Below are positions 8,935 to 17,287 of a DNA stretch of 64,000 nucleotides, one piece after another. Location of the stretch: positions 3,265,001 to 3,329,000 of the forward strand of contig NZ_OY776414.1 in NCBI RefSeq assembly GCF_963675585.1, in the 5' to 3' direction. Below the pieces are notes generated by a model, which saw only the letters and a list, made by a program, of their open reading frames with translations, was not told the origin of the DNA and made no database searches. Position 1 is the stretch's first letter. Each line of letters starts with the position of its first letter. The position numbers and the translations under genes are program-made. The stretch is from an uncultured Draconibacterium sp. GTDB lineage: Bacteria > Bacteroidota > Bacteroidia > Bacteroidales > Prolixibacteraceae.

Positions 8935-9422
8935 TAAAAATCGATGGACGAACGTTAAAGCCTGGCAAAAACCACTTCTTTAAGCAATTTATATACGTAA
9001 AACCGAATGCGATGCTGTACTATTTTTAAGCAATTTTCATACAATACTCCAATCAAATAAACTGTGATTAATTTATATTATCAAAAGCTTTTTTAACCTG
9101 AATTCTGAGCGTATTTACAGAAAGGATTTTCTTTTGCTGAATTGAAAATATATTTTCAGGATTAAGAAGGATAGACAATGGAAAAAAGAAAGTAGCAAGC
9201 TAACCTTTAAGAGGCTGTTGTGAATTATTACCTTTCTCGCACTGGGCTTTTTTGAGATTCTGTCATTTTAATCGCACTTTAACTTATTATTGCTAACCAA
9301 ACACACATAATTACCAACAATCTATTACCATCAACTAGGTAATATCTAACATATTTATATATTTACAATATCTCAAAAAACTAAATTAATATTAATTACA
9401 ATCAAAAACTTTTATTTAAAAC
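8935..9422. other. AT-rich leader region of the tryptophanase-like gene
   Basis: About 490 bases without a supportable gene. I looked for a TnaC-like leader with tryptophan codons and found none: the short frame near 9177 encodes only MEKRK. No clear terminator or operator is visible. Confidence 0.35.
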
Positions 9423-10871
9423 ATGGCAAATATTAAGTACCACCTGGGTGAAGAGCTTCCTCTGGAGATGCATAAAGTAAGAATGGTTCAACGTCTCGAC
9501 CTGGTTCCAATTGAAAGAAGACTTAAAGCGATTGAAGAAGCAGGAAACAATACCTTTCTTCTGTACAACAAAGATATTTTTCTGGATATGCTTACCGACA
9601 GTGGCGTAAACGCAATGAGTGACAAACAAACAGCTGCAATGCTCACTGTTGATGACAGTTATGCAGGCTCTGCAACATTCACCAGGCTAAAAGACAAAAT
9701 ATCTGAAATATTCGGAAAGGAATATTTTCTACCGGTCCATCAGGGACGTGCCTGTGAAAACCTGCTCTCACTGGCATTTGTAAAGAAGGACACCTTTATT
9801 CCAATGAACTATCACTTTACTACAACAAAAGCTCATATTATGATTAATGGTGGTAAAGTGCTGGAATTGTTTTTACCTGATGCACTTGATTCAGTAAGCT
9901 CATTACCGTTCAAAGGAAATCTTGACATCACTCAGTTACAGAAATTAATTGACGAAGAAGGTGCAGATAAAATTTCATTCATTCGCATTGAAGCCGGCAC
10001 CAATCTAATTGGAGGACAACCTGTTGCGTTGGACAACTTTATCGAAACAGGCAAATTAGCAAGAAAACACAAGATACCGTTTATTATTGATGCAAGTTTG
10101 TGGGCTGACAACTTACATTTTATCAAAACGCGCGACGAAAAATACAAAAACCATTCCACCCGAGAAATTACCAGAATTTTATCGGACTCTGCTGATATAG
10201 TATATTTTTCGGCACGCAAATTAGGACACGTAAGAGGTGGAGGAATAATTACCAATGATGAGGCAGCTTATAAAAAGCTATTGGAAATGTTGCCTCTGTA
10301 CGAAGGATTTTCTACTTATGGAGGTATGTCAACCCGCGAAATGGAAGCTATGGTAGTTGGCTTAGACGAAACCATGGACGAAGAAATGATTAACCAAGGC
10401 CCTATTTTTATCAAGTATATGATAGAACAGCTTGTTAAACTTGGAGTTCCTGTAATAACGCCTCCGGGGGGATTGGGAGCCCATTTAGATGCTATGGCTT
10501 TTCTTTCTCATGTGCCTCAAAAAGAATACAGGGCCGGATCGTTGGCAGCGGCGTTATACATTGCAAGTGGCGTGCGAGGAATGGAAAGAGGTACTATTTC
10601 GGAGGAAAGAGAAGAGGATGGCAGCGATCATTTTGCAGCTGTTGAACTTTTAAGGCTTGCACTTCCACGCCGTGTTTTTACCTTATCGCAGGTAAAATAC
10701 ACAGTCGACCGAATTGCCTGGCTATACGAGAACAGAGAACTTATTGGCGGACTCGAATTTTACGAGGAACCTAAAGTTCTAAGGTTTTTCTTTGGTAAGT
10801 TAAGACCAACCTCAGACTGGCAAGAAAAACTTGCAGCAAAATTTAAAGCAGATTTCGGAGATAGTCTGTAA
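9423..10871 (+). CDS. tryptophanase / tyrosine phenol-lyase family PLP enzyme (beta-eliminating lyase)
   Basis: 482 residues, aspartate aminotransferase fold. Family motifs: LLYNKDIFLDMLTDSGVNAM (about 47-66), DDSYAGSATF, PVHQGRACENLL (the glutamine-arginine phosphate cradle), FIIDASLWADN and the PLP-lysine segment YFSARKLGHVRGGG with Lys near 266, matching the SAKKD/SGKKD lysine of TnaA and TPL. These enzymes split L-tryptophan or L-tyrosine to indole or phenol plus pyruvate and ammonia in the cytoplasm. The context around the lysine (SARKLGH rather than S[AG]KKD) and the N-terminus differ from classic TnaA, so the substrate is uncertain and cysteine or another amino acid is possible. It is monocistronic, with a terminator 30 bp downstream and no permease or TnaC next to it. 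Confidence 0.82.
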   Translation: MANIKYHLGEELPLEMHKVRMVQRLDLVPIERRLKAIEEAGNNTFLLYNKDIFLDMLTDSGVNAMSDKQTAAMLTVDDSYAGSATFTRLKDKISEIFGKEYFLPVHQGRACENLLSLAFVKKDTFIPMNYHFTTTKAHIMINGGKVLELFLPDALDSVSSLPFKGNLDITQLQKLIDEEGADKISFIRIEAGTNLIGGQPVALDNFIETGKLARKHKIPFIIDASLWADNLHFIKTRDEKYKNHSTREITRILSDSADIVYFSARKLGHVRGGGIITNDEAAYKKLLEMLPLYEGFSTYGGMSTREMEAMVVGLDETMDEEMINQGPIFIKYMIEQLVKLGVPVITPPGGLGAHLDAMAFLSHVPQKEYRAGSLAAALYIASGVRGMERGTISEEREEDGSDHFAAVELLRLALPRRVFTLSQVKYTVDRIAWLYENRELIGGLEFYEEPKVLRFFFGKLRPTSDWQEKLAAKFKADFGDSL

Positions 10872-10900
10872 TTAATACAGATTGTTACTTTTAGATATTC

Positions 10901-10940
10901 AAAATCCTGTTCCTTTCTTTAGAACAGGATTTTGTTTTTA
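10901..10940 (+). terminator. intrinsic terminator of the tryptophanase-like gene
   Basis: AAAATCCTGTTC (10901-10912), a 9-nt loop, then GAACAGGATTTT (10922-10933): a perfect 12-bp stem running into GTTTTTA. Confidence 0.85.
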
Positions 10941-11342
10941 ATGAAGCTTCCCCCAGACAACCAAAGAGTGATAAGGATTAACTAATTCCTGGAACCAAGG
11001 TTTGTTTAAATGGTGCATTTTCAACTGCAGTTTTTTAAGGTCACATATTCTGCAATCCGAATATTGCTTCAATATTCCATTTCACCGAAACAATAATTTT
11101 GATGGATTTTTATGGTTTTCAATTTTGTGCTCCCCTAATGCCGATAGCTATCTGGACAAGTTGCATTAGCTGAATAAGTTTGGGCTGAATAACTTGCCCC
11201 ATCCAATCCAAAACCGGATAATGAAATGAATTAGCTCAGCGTTAGAGAATTCGCCAAACGAATATTTTGTTTGGATATCTGAAACATCAACCGGGATGTT
11301 TTTGTACTCCTCCGACTTTTTCATTTTCAAGGGACATTTTAA
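10941..11342. other. intergenic stretch without a recognisable gene
   Basis: About 400 bases. A minus-strand frame (11166-11411) is open but I cannot relate it to any protein, and its right half is the antisense of the SDR remnant. The stop codon TAA at 11340-11342 lies directly before the SDR homology, so the breakpoint of that gene is here. Confidence 0.35.
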
Positions 11343-11615
11343 GTGGACGTCAGAGATAAGGGGATTAAAGTTCAGGCATTGTGCCCCGGATTTACCAAAA
11401 CCGATTTCCATAGCAAATTAAAAATGAACGCAAGTGAACGGGAGAATATGGGAAAATTTAAACTAATGTCAGCTGATGAAGTTGCAGAATATTCTTTGGA
11501 AAGTTTGAAGAGCAATAAGGTGATTTGTATTCCGGGTTACAGAAAGCGAATGATTGCAAAATTAATTTCAATATTACCGAAATCATTCTATTACAAAATG
11601 CTGGAAAAATATTAA
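11343..11615 (+). pseudogene. C-terminal fragment of a short-chain dehydrogenase/reductase
   Basis: 90 codons reading GIKVQALCPGFTKTDFH and then MSADEVAEYSLESLKSNK and VICIPGYRKRM. This is the C-terminal third of an SDR of the YdfG/DltE-like type, covering the segment after the catalytic YxxxK. The Rossmann glycine motif and catalytic residues are absent, and an in-frame TAA precedes the fragment directly. The nucleotide-binding part has therefore been lost by deletion or insertion. It is not expected to be functional. Confidence 0.7.
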
Positions 11616-11667
11616 TCAGATGTTGCTGAAAGGCAGCAAATAAGGGTCGTAGCTAAAAATTTATTAT

Positions 11668-11820
11668 TACATATTGGAAGAACTTTCAATCCCATGATCG
11701 ATATTTTGAAGTAATCGAATTTTCAAAAAGTCAATTGTGTTCTTCGAGCCGTCAATGTATATTATTGGTATAACCAACACAATATTTTTGAGCATTTTCG
11801 GCATATAAAGTACGGATCAC
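11668..11820 (-). pseudogene. decayed GIY-YIG endonuclease-like gene fragment
   Basis: On the minus strand from 11820 one frame reads TLYAENAQKYCVGYTNNIH, then RLEEHN, then ENSITSKYRSW, interrupted by three TGA codons. This matches the UPF0213/GIY-YIG pattern (LYS...YYVGYTNDLxRRLxEHN...FTSKYRPWE). The conserved glycine-tyrosine and arginine positions remain, but the stops make it non-coding. It lies directly upstream of repeat copy 1. Confidence 0.5.
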
Positions 11821-11910
11821 ATTTAAATGCCGGTGGGGGAATTATTAACTCACCGGGATAAACCATTTTTCTCGCTTCGCTGCGACTGACTTTTTTCTTC
11901 AGCAAAAAAA

Positions 11911-12509
11911 GGGATCACATGAAATTTCAGGTGGAGTAATTTTTCGAAGTTTGTATAATCCTGCAACAATAGATATTATAATGCGCCTTTGCCTTATCAG
12001 GCCGATTCTACTCTTTGGTTTGGCCCAAAGAGTAGACAGAAAACCCAAGGCTGCGCCCGCTTCACTCGGAAAAGCTACGCGATGCCGGCTAAAATTCCTG
12101 AAACTCGTCGTACCTCCTCAAACAGCAGTAATTTTTTAACGCATTTTCCTGAAGGCGGACTTGCGGGCTACAAACCATGCAATATTTTATACCATCCGAT
12201 CGTGAGTCGGCCTCTTTTGTTCGAGTGCTGAATCAAAACAAAGCCTTACGGAGAGCGGGAAGCTTCGAATGTATGAGAAGATCACCCGTCCGAAGTTAGG
12301 TTTTGTAATGATGATGTGCGAAGAGCAAAAGCTGCCTTGATCTTTGTGCATACTATTTGGATTAAGCTAAATAGTATGGCCTCCGGCAGGAAAGAAAGCA
12401 CTACTTTTAAACAATCTGTTTGATAATTAATTTATATTTCTGGCCAGAATAGTAGCGAAAATAATCGCATAAAAAACTGAAATCCACCGGACTTTACGGG
12501 TGAGCCTAA
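11911..12509 (+). repeat. dispersed repeat element, copy 1
   Basis: Bases 11911-12142 are identical to 61286-61517 over 232 bp except one base (GGTTTGG here, GGGTTGG there). The block starts GGGATCACATG and holds two inverted repeats: CACATGAAATTTCAGGTG and CTACTCTTTGG...CCAAAGAGTAG. After a divergent middle with scattered matches (GAAGCTTCGAAT, GCCTCTTTTG, CAAAAGC.GCCT), a second conserved block follows at 12481-12506 (AATCCACCGGACTTTACGGG, then TGAGCC). Open frames inside are also nearly identical between copies but look non-protein. Nature unknown: possibly a non-autonomous mobile element or a structured RNA. Confidence 0.85.
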
Positions 12510-12540
12510 AGTACAGATGAAAAACATCGTTTAAAGGAAT

Positions 12541-12575
12541 AAAAAAAAGGTCAACCAAAACTGATTGACCTTTTT
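12541..12575 (-). terminator. intrinsic terminator of tRNA-Asn
   Basis: AAAAAGGTCAA (12544-12554) and TTGACCTTTTT (12565-12575) form an 11-bp stem with a 10-nt loop, directly 3' of the minus-strand tRNA and followed by T residues on that strand. Confidence 0.8.
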
Positions 12576-12576
12576 G

Positions 12577-12650
12577 CTCCCCAGGTAGGACTTGAACCTA
12601 CGACCTACGGATTAACAGTCCGCCGCTCTAACCAACTGAGCTACTAGGGA
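12577..12650 (-). tRNA. tRNA-Asn (anticodon GUU)
   Basis: The minus strand folds into a 74-nt cloverleaf. The acceptor arms TCCCTAG and CTGGGGA pair with one G-U. The D arm is AGCTCAGTTGGTTAGAGC, the anticodon loop CTGTTAA has anticodon GTT, and the T arm contains GTTCAAGTC. The discriminator is G and CCA is not encoded. The anticodon-arm sequence is the same as in E. coli tRNA-Asn. Confidence 0.95.
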
Positions 12651-12861
12651 ATTTATTTGTTGTTCTCAGAACGTTTGCTTTTCAAAAGCGATGCAAAAGT
12701 AATAGCTTTTCTGAAAACTCAAAACTTTTTTTCGAAAAAAATCAATCATTTCCCATCTGTAAATTTTATGTAAATCGGCGACACAGCAAAACCAAAACTG
12801 TGTTTTCTTGTTATACAGTCAGTTAATAATTCGAATACCTAAAATTTAAAAAAATAATAAA

Positions 12862-13341
12862 ATGAAAAAAATTACACATTTGTTATCGGCTGCTTTTGTT
12901 ATCGGCATTTTAACACTCTCAGGTTTTCAGGCAAAAGCACATTGCGAAATTCCATGTGGCATTTATGGCGACTCGGTTCGCATTGCTCTTTTGTACGAAC
13001 ACATTGAAACCATTGAAAAATCGATGAACCAGATCAACGAACTTTCGAAAGCCGAAAGTCCGGATTACAACCAGCTTGTACGTTGGGTTATGAATAAAGA
13101 AGAGCACGCAAAAAAAATACAGGAAATCGTTAGCCAGTATTTTTTACATCAAAGGGTAAAACCGGTATCATCCGACGACGATGCAGCCTACCGTAAATAC
13201 ACGAAACAACTCGAATTGCTTCACCACATTTCGGTTTTTGCCATGAAAAGCAAACAAAGTACCGATTTGGGCATTATAGATACCCTGCGCGAAAAAGTAC
13301 ATTTATTCGAACATGCCTATTTTGACGAGCACAAACATTAA
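12862..13341 (+). CDS. sodN: nickel superoxide dismutase with N-terminal Sec signal peptide
   Basis: 159 residues. A signal peptide (residues 1-26, ending FQAKA) is followed directly by HCEIPCGIYGD, the nickel hook of Ni-SOD (consensus HCxxPCGxY). Mature His1, Cys2 and Cys6 are the metal ligands and Tyr9 gates the active site. The rest (about 133 residues after cleavage) is helical with family-like segments VMNKEEHAKKIQ and SQYFLHQRVKP. Ni-SOD converts superoxide to oxygen and hydrogen peroxide. In most known systems a dedicated peptidase, SodX, removes the leader to free His1. Here the A-K-A site should let signal peptidase I do so, which would place the enzyme in the periplasm. No sodX is nearby. 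It is monocistronic, with a terminator after it. Confidence 0.88.
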   Translation: MKKITHLLSAAFVIGILTLSGFQAKAHCEIPCGIYGDSVRIALLYEHIETIEKSMNQINELSKAESPDYNQLVRWVMNKEEHAKKIQEIVSQYFLHQRVKPVSSDDDAAYRKYTKQLELLHHISVFAMKSKQSTDLGIIDTLREKVHLFEHAYFDEHKH

Positions 13342-13359
13342 AAACAAGTGATAAGCCAT

Positions 13360-13392
13360 AAAAAGGGAGTACAAATTTTGTATTCCCTTTTT
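13360..13392 (+). terminator. intrinsic terminator of sodN
   Basis: AAAAGGGAGTACAAA followed by TTTTGTATTCCCTTTT, a nearly perfect hairpin with one G-T pair and a T-run, 20 bp after the sodN stop. Confidence 0.8.
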
Positions 13393-13445
13393 TTATACCT
13401 GCACCGAAAAATCAGTATCTTTAGTTCTCATCTAAATCAATTGTT

Positions 13446-14375
13446 TTGAAAAAGATTTTTATTCTGACCGTCATTTTTATTGCAATAAATCTGTATTCGT
13501 TTTTAGGCAGCGCCCAAACCTACACGCTAAAAATAGAAGCCAGCGAACAACCCGCACAAAAAGTAATTTTAGGAACAGTAAGCGGCGATAATTTTACTCC
13601 ATGTGACAGTATTTTAGCCAAAAACGAAGTCCTGATTTTTACATTTCCGGAGAATAGCCAGACGGGAATGTACAGAGTTATTTTTGGCCAGACTCCTTAC
13701 GCAAGAATAATGAATGAAGCTCCCCAACAACTTGATTTTATTTTTAATCGGGAGAATATTGAATTAAAAACCAATTTTAAAACTCCGCTAAAAAGTATCG
13801 AAGTGGTGCAATCGGAAGAGAATAAACTCTGGTTTGCCTTTTTAATGTACGATGATGAGTACCGAAAACAATTTTCCGTTCTTGAAAAAGAGATGGATTA
13901 TTTATGGACACAAAAGGACACATTAAATGCGCTCGAAAAAAGCAACGAATTTAACCGTTTGCAAATGGCCCGCGATTTATTTATCGGTCAAAATGCCCAG
14001 CAAAACAACACACTCCTCGCAGCAGAACTAATTTCCGTTTTTCGCGAACCCGTGGTAGATGGGTATTTGAATCTCACCGAGCGAAAAAACTTCTTTCAAA
14101 CCGAATTCTTTAATACAAGCGATTTTTCAAACGAACGAATCGTAAACACCTCTGTTTATACCGATAAGATCTTTCAATATCTGCTCACTTTTAATCAACC
14201 CGGCCTCACCCAAACCGAACGTGAAACGGCCTACAAAAAAGCAGTTGATACAATTCTGGATCACACAAATAAAAACGAAAAGGTGTACGCTTTTATCTGT
14301 GCCTATTTAATTCACGGCTTTGACGTATTACAAATGCAAAACCTGGTTAATTATATCCACTCAAAAGCCGAATAA
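13446..14375 (+). CDS. secreted protein of unknown function, DUF4369-like N-terminus
   Basis: 309 residues from a TTG start (TTGAAAAAG, giving MKKIF). The signal peptide ends near LGSAQ (residue 24). Residues about 25-110 are beta-rich (TYTLKIEASEQPAQKVILGTV, GMYRVIFG), like the DUF4369 domain that precedes thioredoxin domains in Bacteroidota. The rest (about 115-309) is helical and holds no CxxC, so it is not itself a thiol oxidoreductase. It probably resides in the periplasm. The sodN terminator lies between it and sodN, so it likely has its own promoter. Function unknown. Confidence 0.7.
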   Translation: MKKIFILTVIFIAINLYSFLGSAQTYTLKIEASEQPAQKVILGTVSGDNFTPCDSILAKNEVLIFTFPENSQTGMYRVIFGQTPYARIMNEAPQQLDFIFNRENIELKTNFKTPLKSIEVVQSEENKLWFAFLMYDDEYRKQFSVLEKEMDYLWTQKDTLNALEKSNEFNRLQMARDLFIGQNAQQNNTLLAAELISVFREPVVDGYLNLTERKNFFQTEFFNTSDFSNERIVNTSVYTDKIFQYLLTFNQPGLTQTERETAYKKAVDTILDHTNKNEKVYAFICAYLIHGFDVLQMQNLVNYIHSKAE

Positions 14376-14564
14376 AAGGTAAACCCACATTCTACTCAAT
14401 TTCCCCTCGTAATTGAGGATACTCTTAAACAAATCCGAAAAAGCAGATGCTACATTTTATTCGCTTTAAACGTTTTTCGTATTAACAACACGCTGTCAAC
14501 TGTTTCGCTCAAATGTTTCGGTCGTACAAGTTTAAATCCTTATTTTAGCCTAAAATTTAAAGGT

Positions 14565-15995
14565 ATGATTCCAACAATTTCAAAAGCAGCAGCTTTAAAC
14601 AATACAATATCAACAGCAGTTCTGTTCGAAGACCTTTCGCAACTTTCGAACCTGAATCTCAACGAAGCGGAAACCAATCATCTGGAAAAACATTTTGAAA
14701 AAGAAACTTCGTGTACCATTCATCATTTTCCAAACTTGTTATTCCTCGAAAAAATTAAACCGGAGAAACAAAATTATTTGGAAGTGGAAGCAGCGCGTAA
14801 AGCTGGATCGAATCTTTTCGATGCACTAAAAGCGCTCAAATCAAATACCGTTCAACTGATAAATTATGGGAAACCGGAGTTAATGCCGGCATTTCTGGAA
14901 GGGCTGCTCCTTTCGTCCTATACTTTCGACAAGTACAAAAAAGAGAAGGAAACATTTTTTCTTGAGGAGGTACTTGTTTCTGATTCAACAACATCGGAAG
15001 AGCAAATTGCTGAAATTGCCAACCTCTGCAAAGCCGTTTTTGTTGCACGCGACCTGGTAAACGAACCACTTTCGTTTTTAACAGCCACACAGTTTTCGAA
15101 GGAATTTGAAAAACTAAGTAACGAGTCGGGTTTTACCCTGGAAGTATTCAACAAACAAAAAATTGAAACACTAAAAATGGGTGGTTTACTGGCAGTAAAC
15201 AAAGGCAGTATCGATCCTCCCACCTTTAATATTCTTGAATGGAAACCTGAAAATTCGAGCAATTCGGCACCCATTGTTTTGGTTGGCAAAGGTATTGTTT
15301 TTGACACCGGTGGATTAAGTTTAAAGCCCACAGCCAACTCGATGGACTACATGAAATGCGACATGGCCGGCGGTGCTGTGGTTGCAACCACCGTTTACGC
15401 AGCAGCTTTAAACAAACTGCCTTTGCACATTATTGCTTTGGTTCCTGCCACCGATAACCGCCCCGATGGAAATGCTTATGTACCGGGCGATGTAATTACA
15501 ATGTACGACGGTACTACCGTTGAAATAAAAAATACCGATGCCGAAGGAAGGTTGATCTTAGCAGATGCGTTGAGTTATGCTAAAAAATACAAACCTCAGC
15601 TGGTGGTTGATTATGCAACTTTAACCGGAGCGGCTGTTATGGTTGCCGGTGCTCATGCGGCAGTTGCCATGGGAAATAGCGGTGAACACATGCAAACCAT
15701 GAAAGAAACAGGTTTTGAAACCTACGAACGGATTATTGAGGTTCCGCTTTGGGAAGAATATGCCAAACCGCTAAAATCGCAAATTGCCGATTTAAACAAC
15801 CTGGGTGTTCGCGAAGCACAATCAACCATTGCAGGAAAATTTCTGGAACATTTTACCGACTACAACTGGATTCATATCGATTCGGCCGATACTCCGTTTT
15901 TTAAAGAAAAGAGCAATTATCTGCCGGCCGGCGGCACCGGATATGGCACCCGATTACTCTTTAACTTTCTGAAAAAATTAAGCGTCTCCAATTAA
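14565..15995 (+). CDS. pepA: leucyl aminopeptidase (M17 family)
   Basis: 476 residues. The C-terminal catalytic domain carries the M17 signatures: GKGIVFDTGGLSLKP (about 241-255, metal-binding aspartate and catalytic lysine region), MKCDMAGGA and NTDAEGRL (about 322-329, two metal ligands and the catalytic arginine). The N-terminal 150 residues are the variable macro-like domain. It removes N-terminal residues from peptides in the cytoplasm using two divalent metals. There is no signal peptide. It is followed by pdxA, which has its own promoter-like box. Confidence 0.93.
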   Translation: MIPTISKAAALNNTISTAVLFEDLSQLSNLNLNEAETNHLEKHFEKETSCTIHHFPNLLFLEKIKPEKQNYLEVEAARKAGSNLFDALKALKSNTVQLINYGKPELMPAFLEGLLLSSYTFDKYKKEKETFFLEEVLVSDSTTSEEQIAEIANLCKAVFVARDLVNEPLSFLTATQFSKEFEKLSNESGFTLEVFNKQKIETLKMGGLLAVNKGSIDPPTFNILEWKPENSSNSAPIVLVGKGIVFDTGGLSLKPTANSMDYMKCDMAGGAVVATTVYAAALNKLPLHIIALVPATDNRPDGNAYVPGDVITMYDGTTVEIKNTDAEGRLILADALSYAKKYKPQLVVDYATLTGAAVMVAGAHAAVAMGNSGEHMQTMKETGFETYERIIEVPLWEEYAKPLKSQIADLNNLGVREAQSTIAGKFLEHFTDYNWIHIDSADTPFFKEKSNYLPAGGTGYGTRLLFNFLKKLSVSN

Positions 15996-16118
15996 ATTTA
16001 AAGTTGTGCGTTTATACAAAACCGACTCAAAAGGATGTATAAAAAATGAGTTTGAAAGCTTAAGAAAGCAAACACATGAAGCAGAAGTAGCAACAATATA
16101 CTTTTCAATTAAAAAAAT

Positions 16119-16126
16119 TAACTTTG
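16119..16126 (+). promoter_or_regulatory. Bacteroidota -7 box upstream of pdxA
   Basis: TAACTTTG matches the Bacteroidota -7 consensus TAnnTTTG. Transcription would start near 16131, which rules out the in-frame TTG at 16124 as translation start and supports the ATG at 16169. Confidence 0.5.
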
Positions 16127-16168
16127 CACGGCCCACAGAAATGGCAATTTATTCGAAAAAATAATAGA

Positions 16169-17275
16169 ATGGCAAAACAAGATACAATACGCATAGGAAT
16201 TACACACGGTGATATAAATGGAATTGGATACGAGGTAATTATGAAAACCTTAAATGATCCGCGAATTTTAGAAATGTGTACTCCAATTATTTACGGTTCG
16301 CCCAAAGTAGCAGCTTACCACCGAAAAGCACTAAACATTAACGACTTAAGCTTTAACCACATTCGCTCGGCAGACGAAGCGTTTCACCGAAAAGCAAACA
16401 TTATAAATTGCATCGACGAGAACATTCGGGTTGAGTTGGGCAAATCAACTGCCGAGGCAGGAATGTCGTCGTTTAATGCTTTAGACCGGGCTACTTCGGA
16501 TTTAAAAATGGGATTCATTGATGCGTTAATTACAGCACCAATCAACAAAGACAACATTCAAAACGAAGAGTTTAAATTTCCGGGGCATACCGAGTTTCTG
16601 GCTGAGACATTCGAGGCTGAAAACTATGCCATGCTAATGGTGAGTGAAACCATGAAAGTGGGTGTTGTAACCACACACATTCCAATTTCGGAGGTGGCAC
16701 AAAGCCTGAGCAAAGAATCCATTCTTTCAAAAATCAGGATTATTGCAAAATCGCTTCAACAAGATTTTGCCATCACCAAACCCCGCATTGCCGTTTTCGG
16801 ATTAAATCCGCATGCCGGCGACAATGGTTTGTTGGGAAATGAAGAAAAAGACATTATTATTCCTGCCATTAATCAGGCTAAAAAGGAGGGCATTATTGCC
16901 TTGGGGCCTTATCCTGCCGACGGCTTTTTCGGTTCGGAAGACTACAGGAAATTTGATGCCATTTTAGCCATGTATCACGACCAGGGTTTGATTCCGTTTA
17001 AACTGGCCTCGTTCGATCGGGGAGTGAACTACACTGCAGGACTGCCGGTTATCAGAACTTCTCCGGCGCATGGTACTGCCTATTCGCTGGCCGGCGAAGA
17101 CAAAGCATCGCCCGAATCGTTCAGACAAGCCTTGTACCTGGCAATCGACATTTTCAAAAACCGCGAAATTTATTCCGAGATTACAAAAAATCCACTTCGC
17201 AAATACGAAATCAATCCCAACCAGATTGACGAAAGTGTTGACATTGAAGCAACTGAAGAAGAAGATAATTTATAA
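16169..17275 (+). CDS. pdxA: 4-hydroxythreonine-4-phosphate dehydrogenase
   Basis: 368 residues from the ATG at 16169 (MAKQDTIRIG). PdxA motifs: THGDINGIGYEVI (about 11-23), APINKDNI, FPGHTEFLAE (histidine metal ligand), GLNPHAGDNGLLG and AMYHDQGLIPFK (second histidine ligand), then TSPAHGTAY. It oxidises 4-phosphohydroxy-L-threonine with NAD in the deoxyxylulose-5-phosphate-dependent pathway to pyridoxal phosphate. It lies 12 bp from ruvA and is probably co-transcribed with it. Pyridoxal phosphate is the cofactor of TrpB and of the tryptophanase-like enzyme in this window, though no regulatory link is visible. Confidence 0.94.
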   Translation: MAKQDTIRIGITHGDINGIGYEVIMKTLNDPRILEMCTPIIYGSPKVAAYHRKALNINDLSFNHIRSADEAFHRKANIINCIDENIRVELGKSTAEAGMSSFNALDRATSDLKMGFIDALITAPINKDNIQNEEFKFPGHTEFLAETFEAENYAMLMVSETMKVGVVTTHIPISEVAQSLSKESILSKIRIIAKSLQQDFAITKPRIAVFGLNPHAGDNGLLGNEEKDIIIPAINQAKKEGIIALGPYPADGFFGSEDYRKFDAILAMYHDQGLIPFKLASFDRGVNYTAGLPVIRTSPAHGTAYSLAGEDKASPESFRQALYLAIDIFKNREIYSEITKNPLRKYEINPNQIDESVDIEATEEEDNL

Positions 17276-17287
17276 ACACCAGATCGT

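Noticed and set aside
9175-9422. TnaC-like leader peptide before the tryptophanase-like gene
   Set aside because: Short frames in this stretch contain no tryptophan codon and no Rho-type or hairpin termination site follows them.
11668-11820. GIY-YIG frame with only TGA stops as a recoded gene
   Set aside because: All other genes in the window use TGA as a stop, the fragment lacks a start and a C-terminus, and three stops in 50 codons fit simple decay.
11951-12231. Open frames inside repeat copy 1 (and 61212-61567 in copy 2) as small conserved proteins
   Set aside because: Three frames are open at once and conserved only because the DNA is identical. The frames end in unrelated sequence outside the repeat. 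No start context or domain.
16124-16168. TTG at 16124 as the pdxA start
   Set aside because: It overlaps a TAACTTTG -7 promoter box and adds 15 residues that do not look like PdxA; ATG at 16169 fits the family N-terminus.
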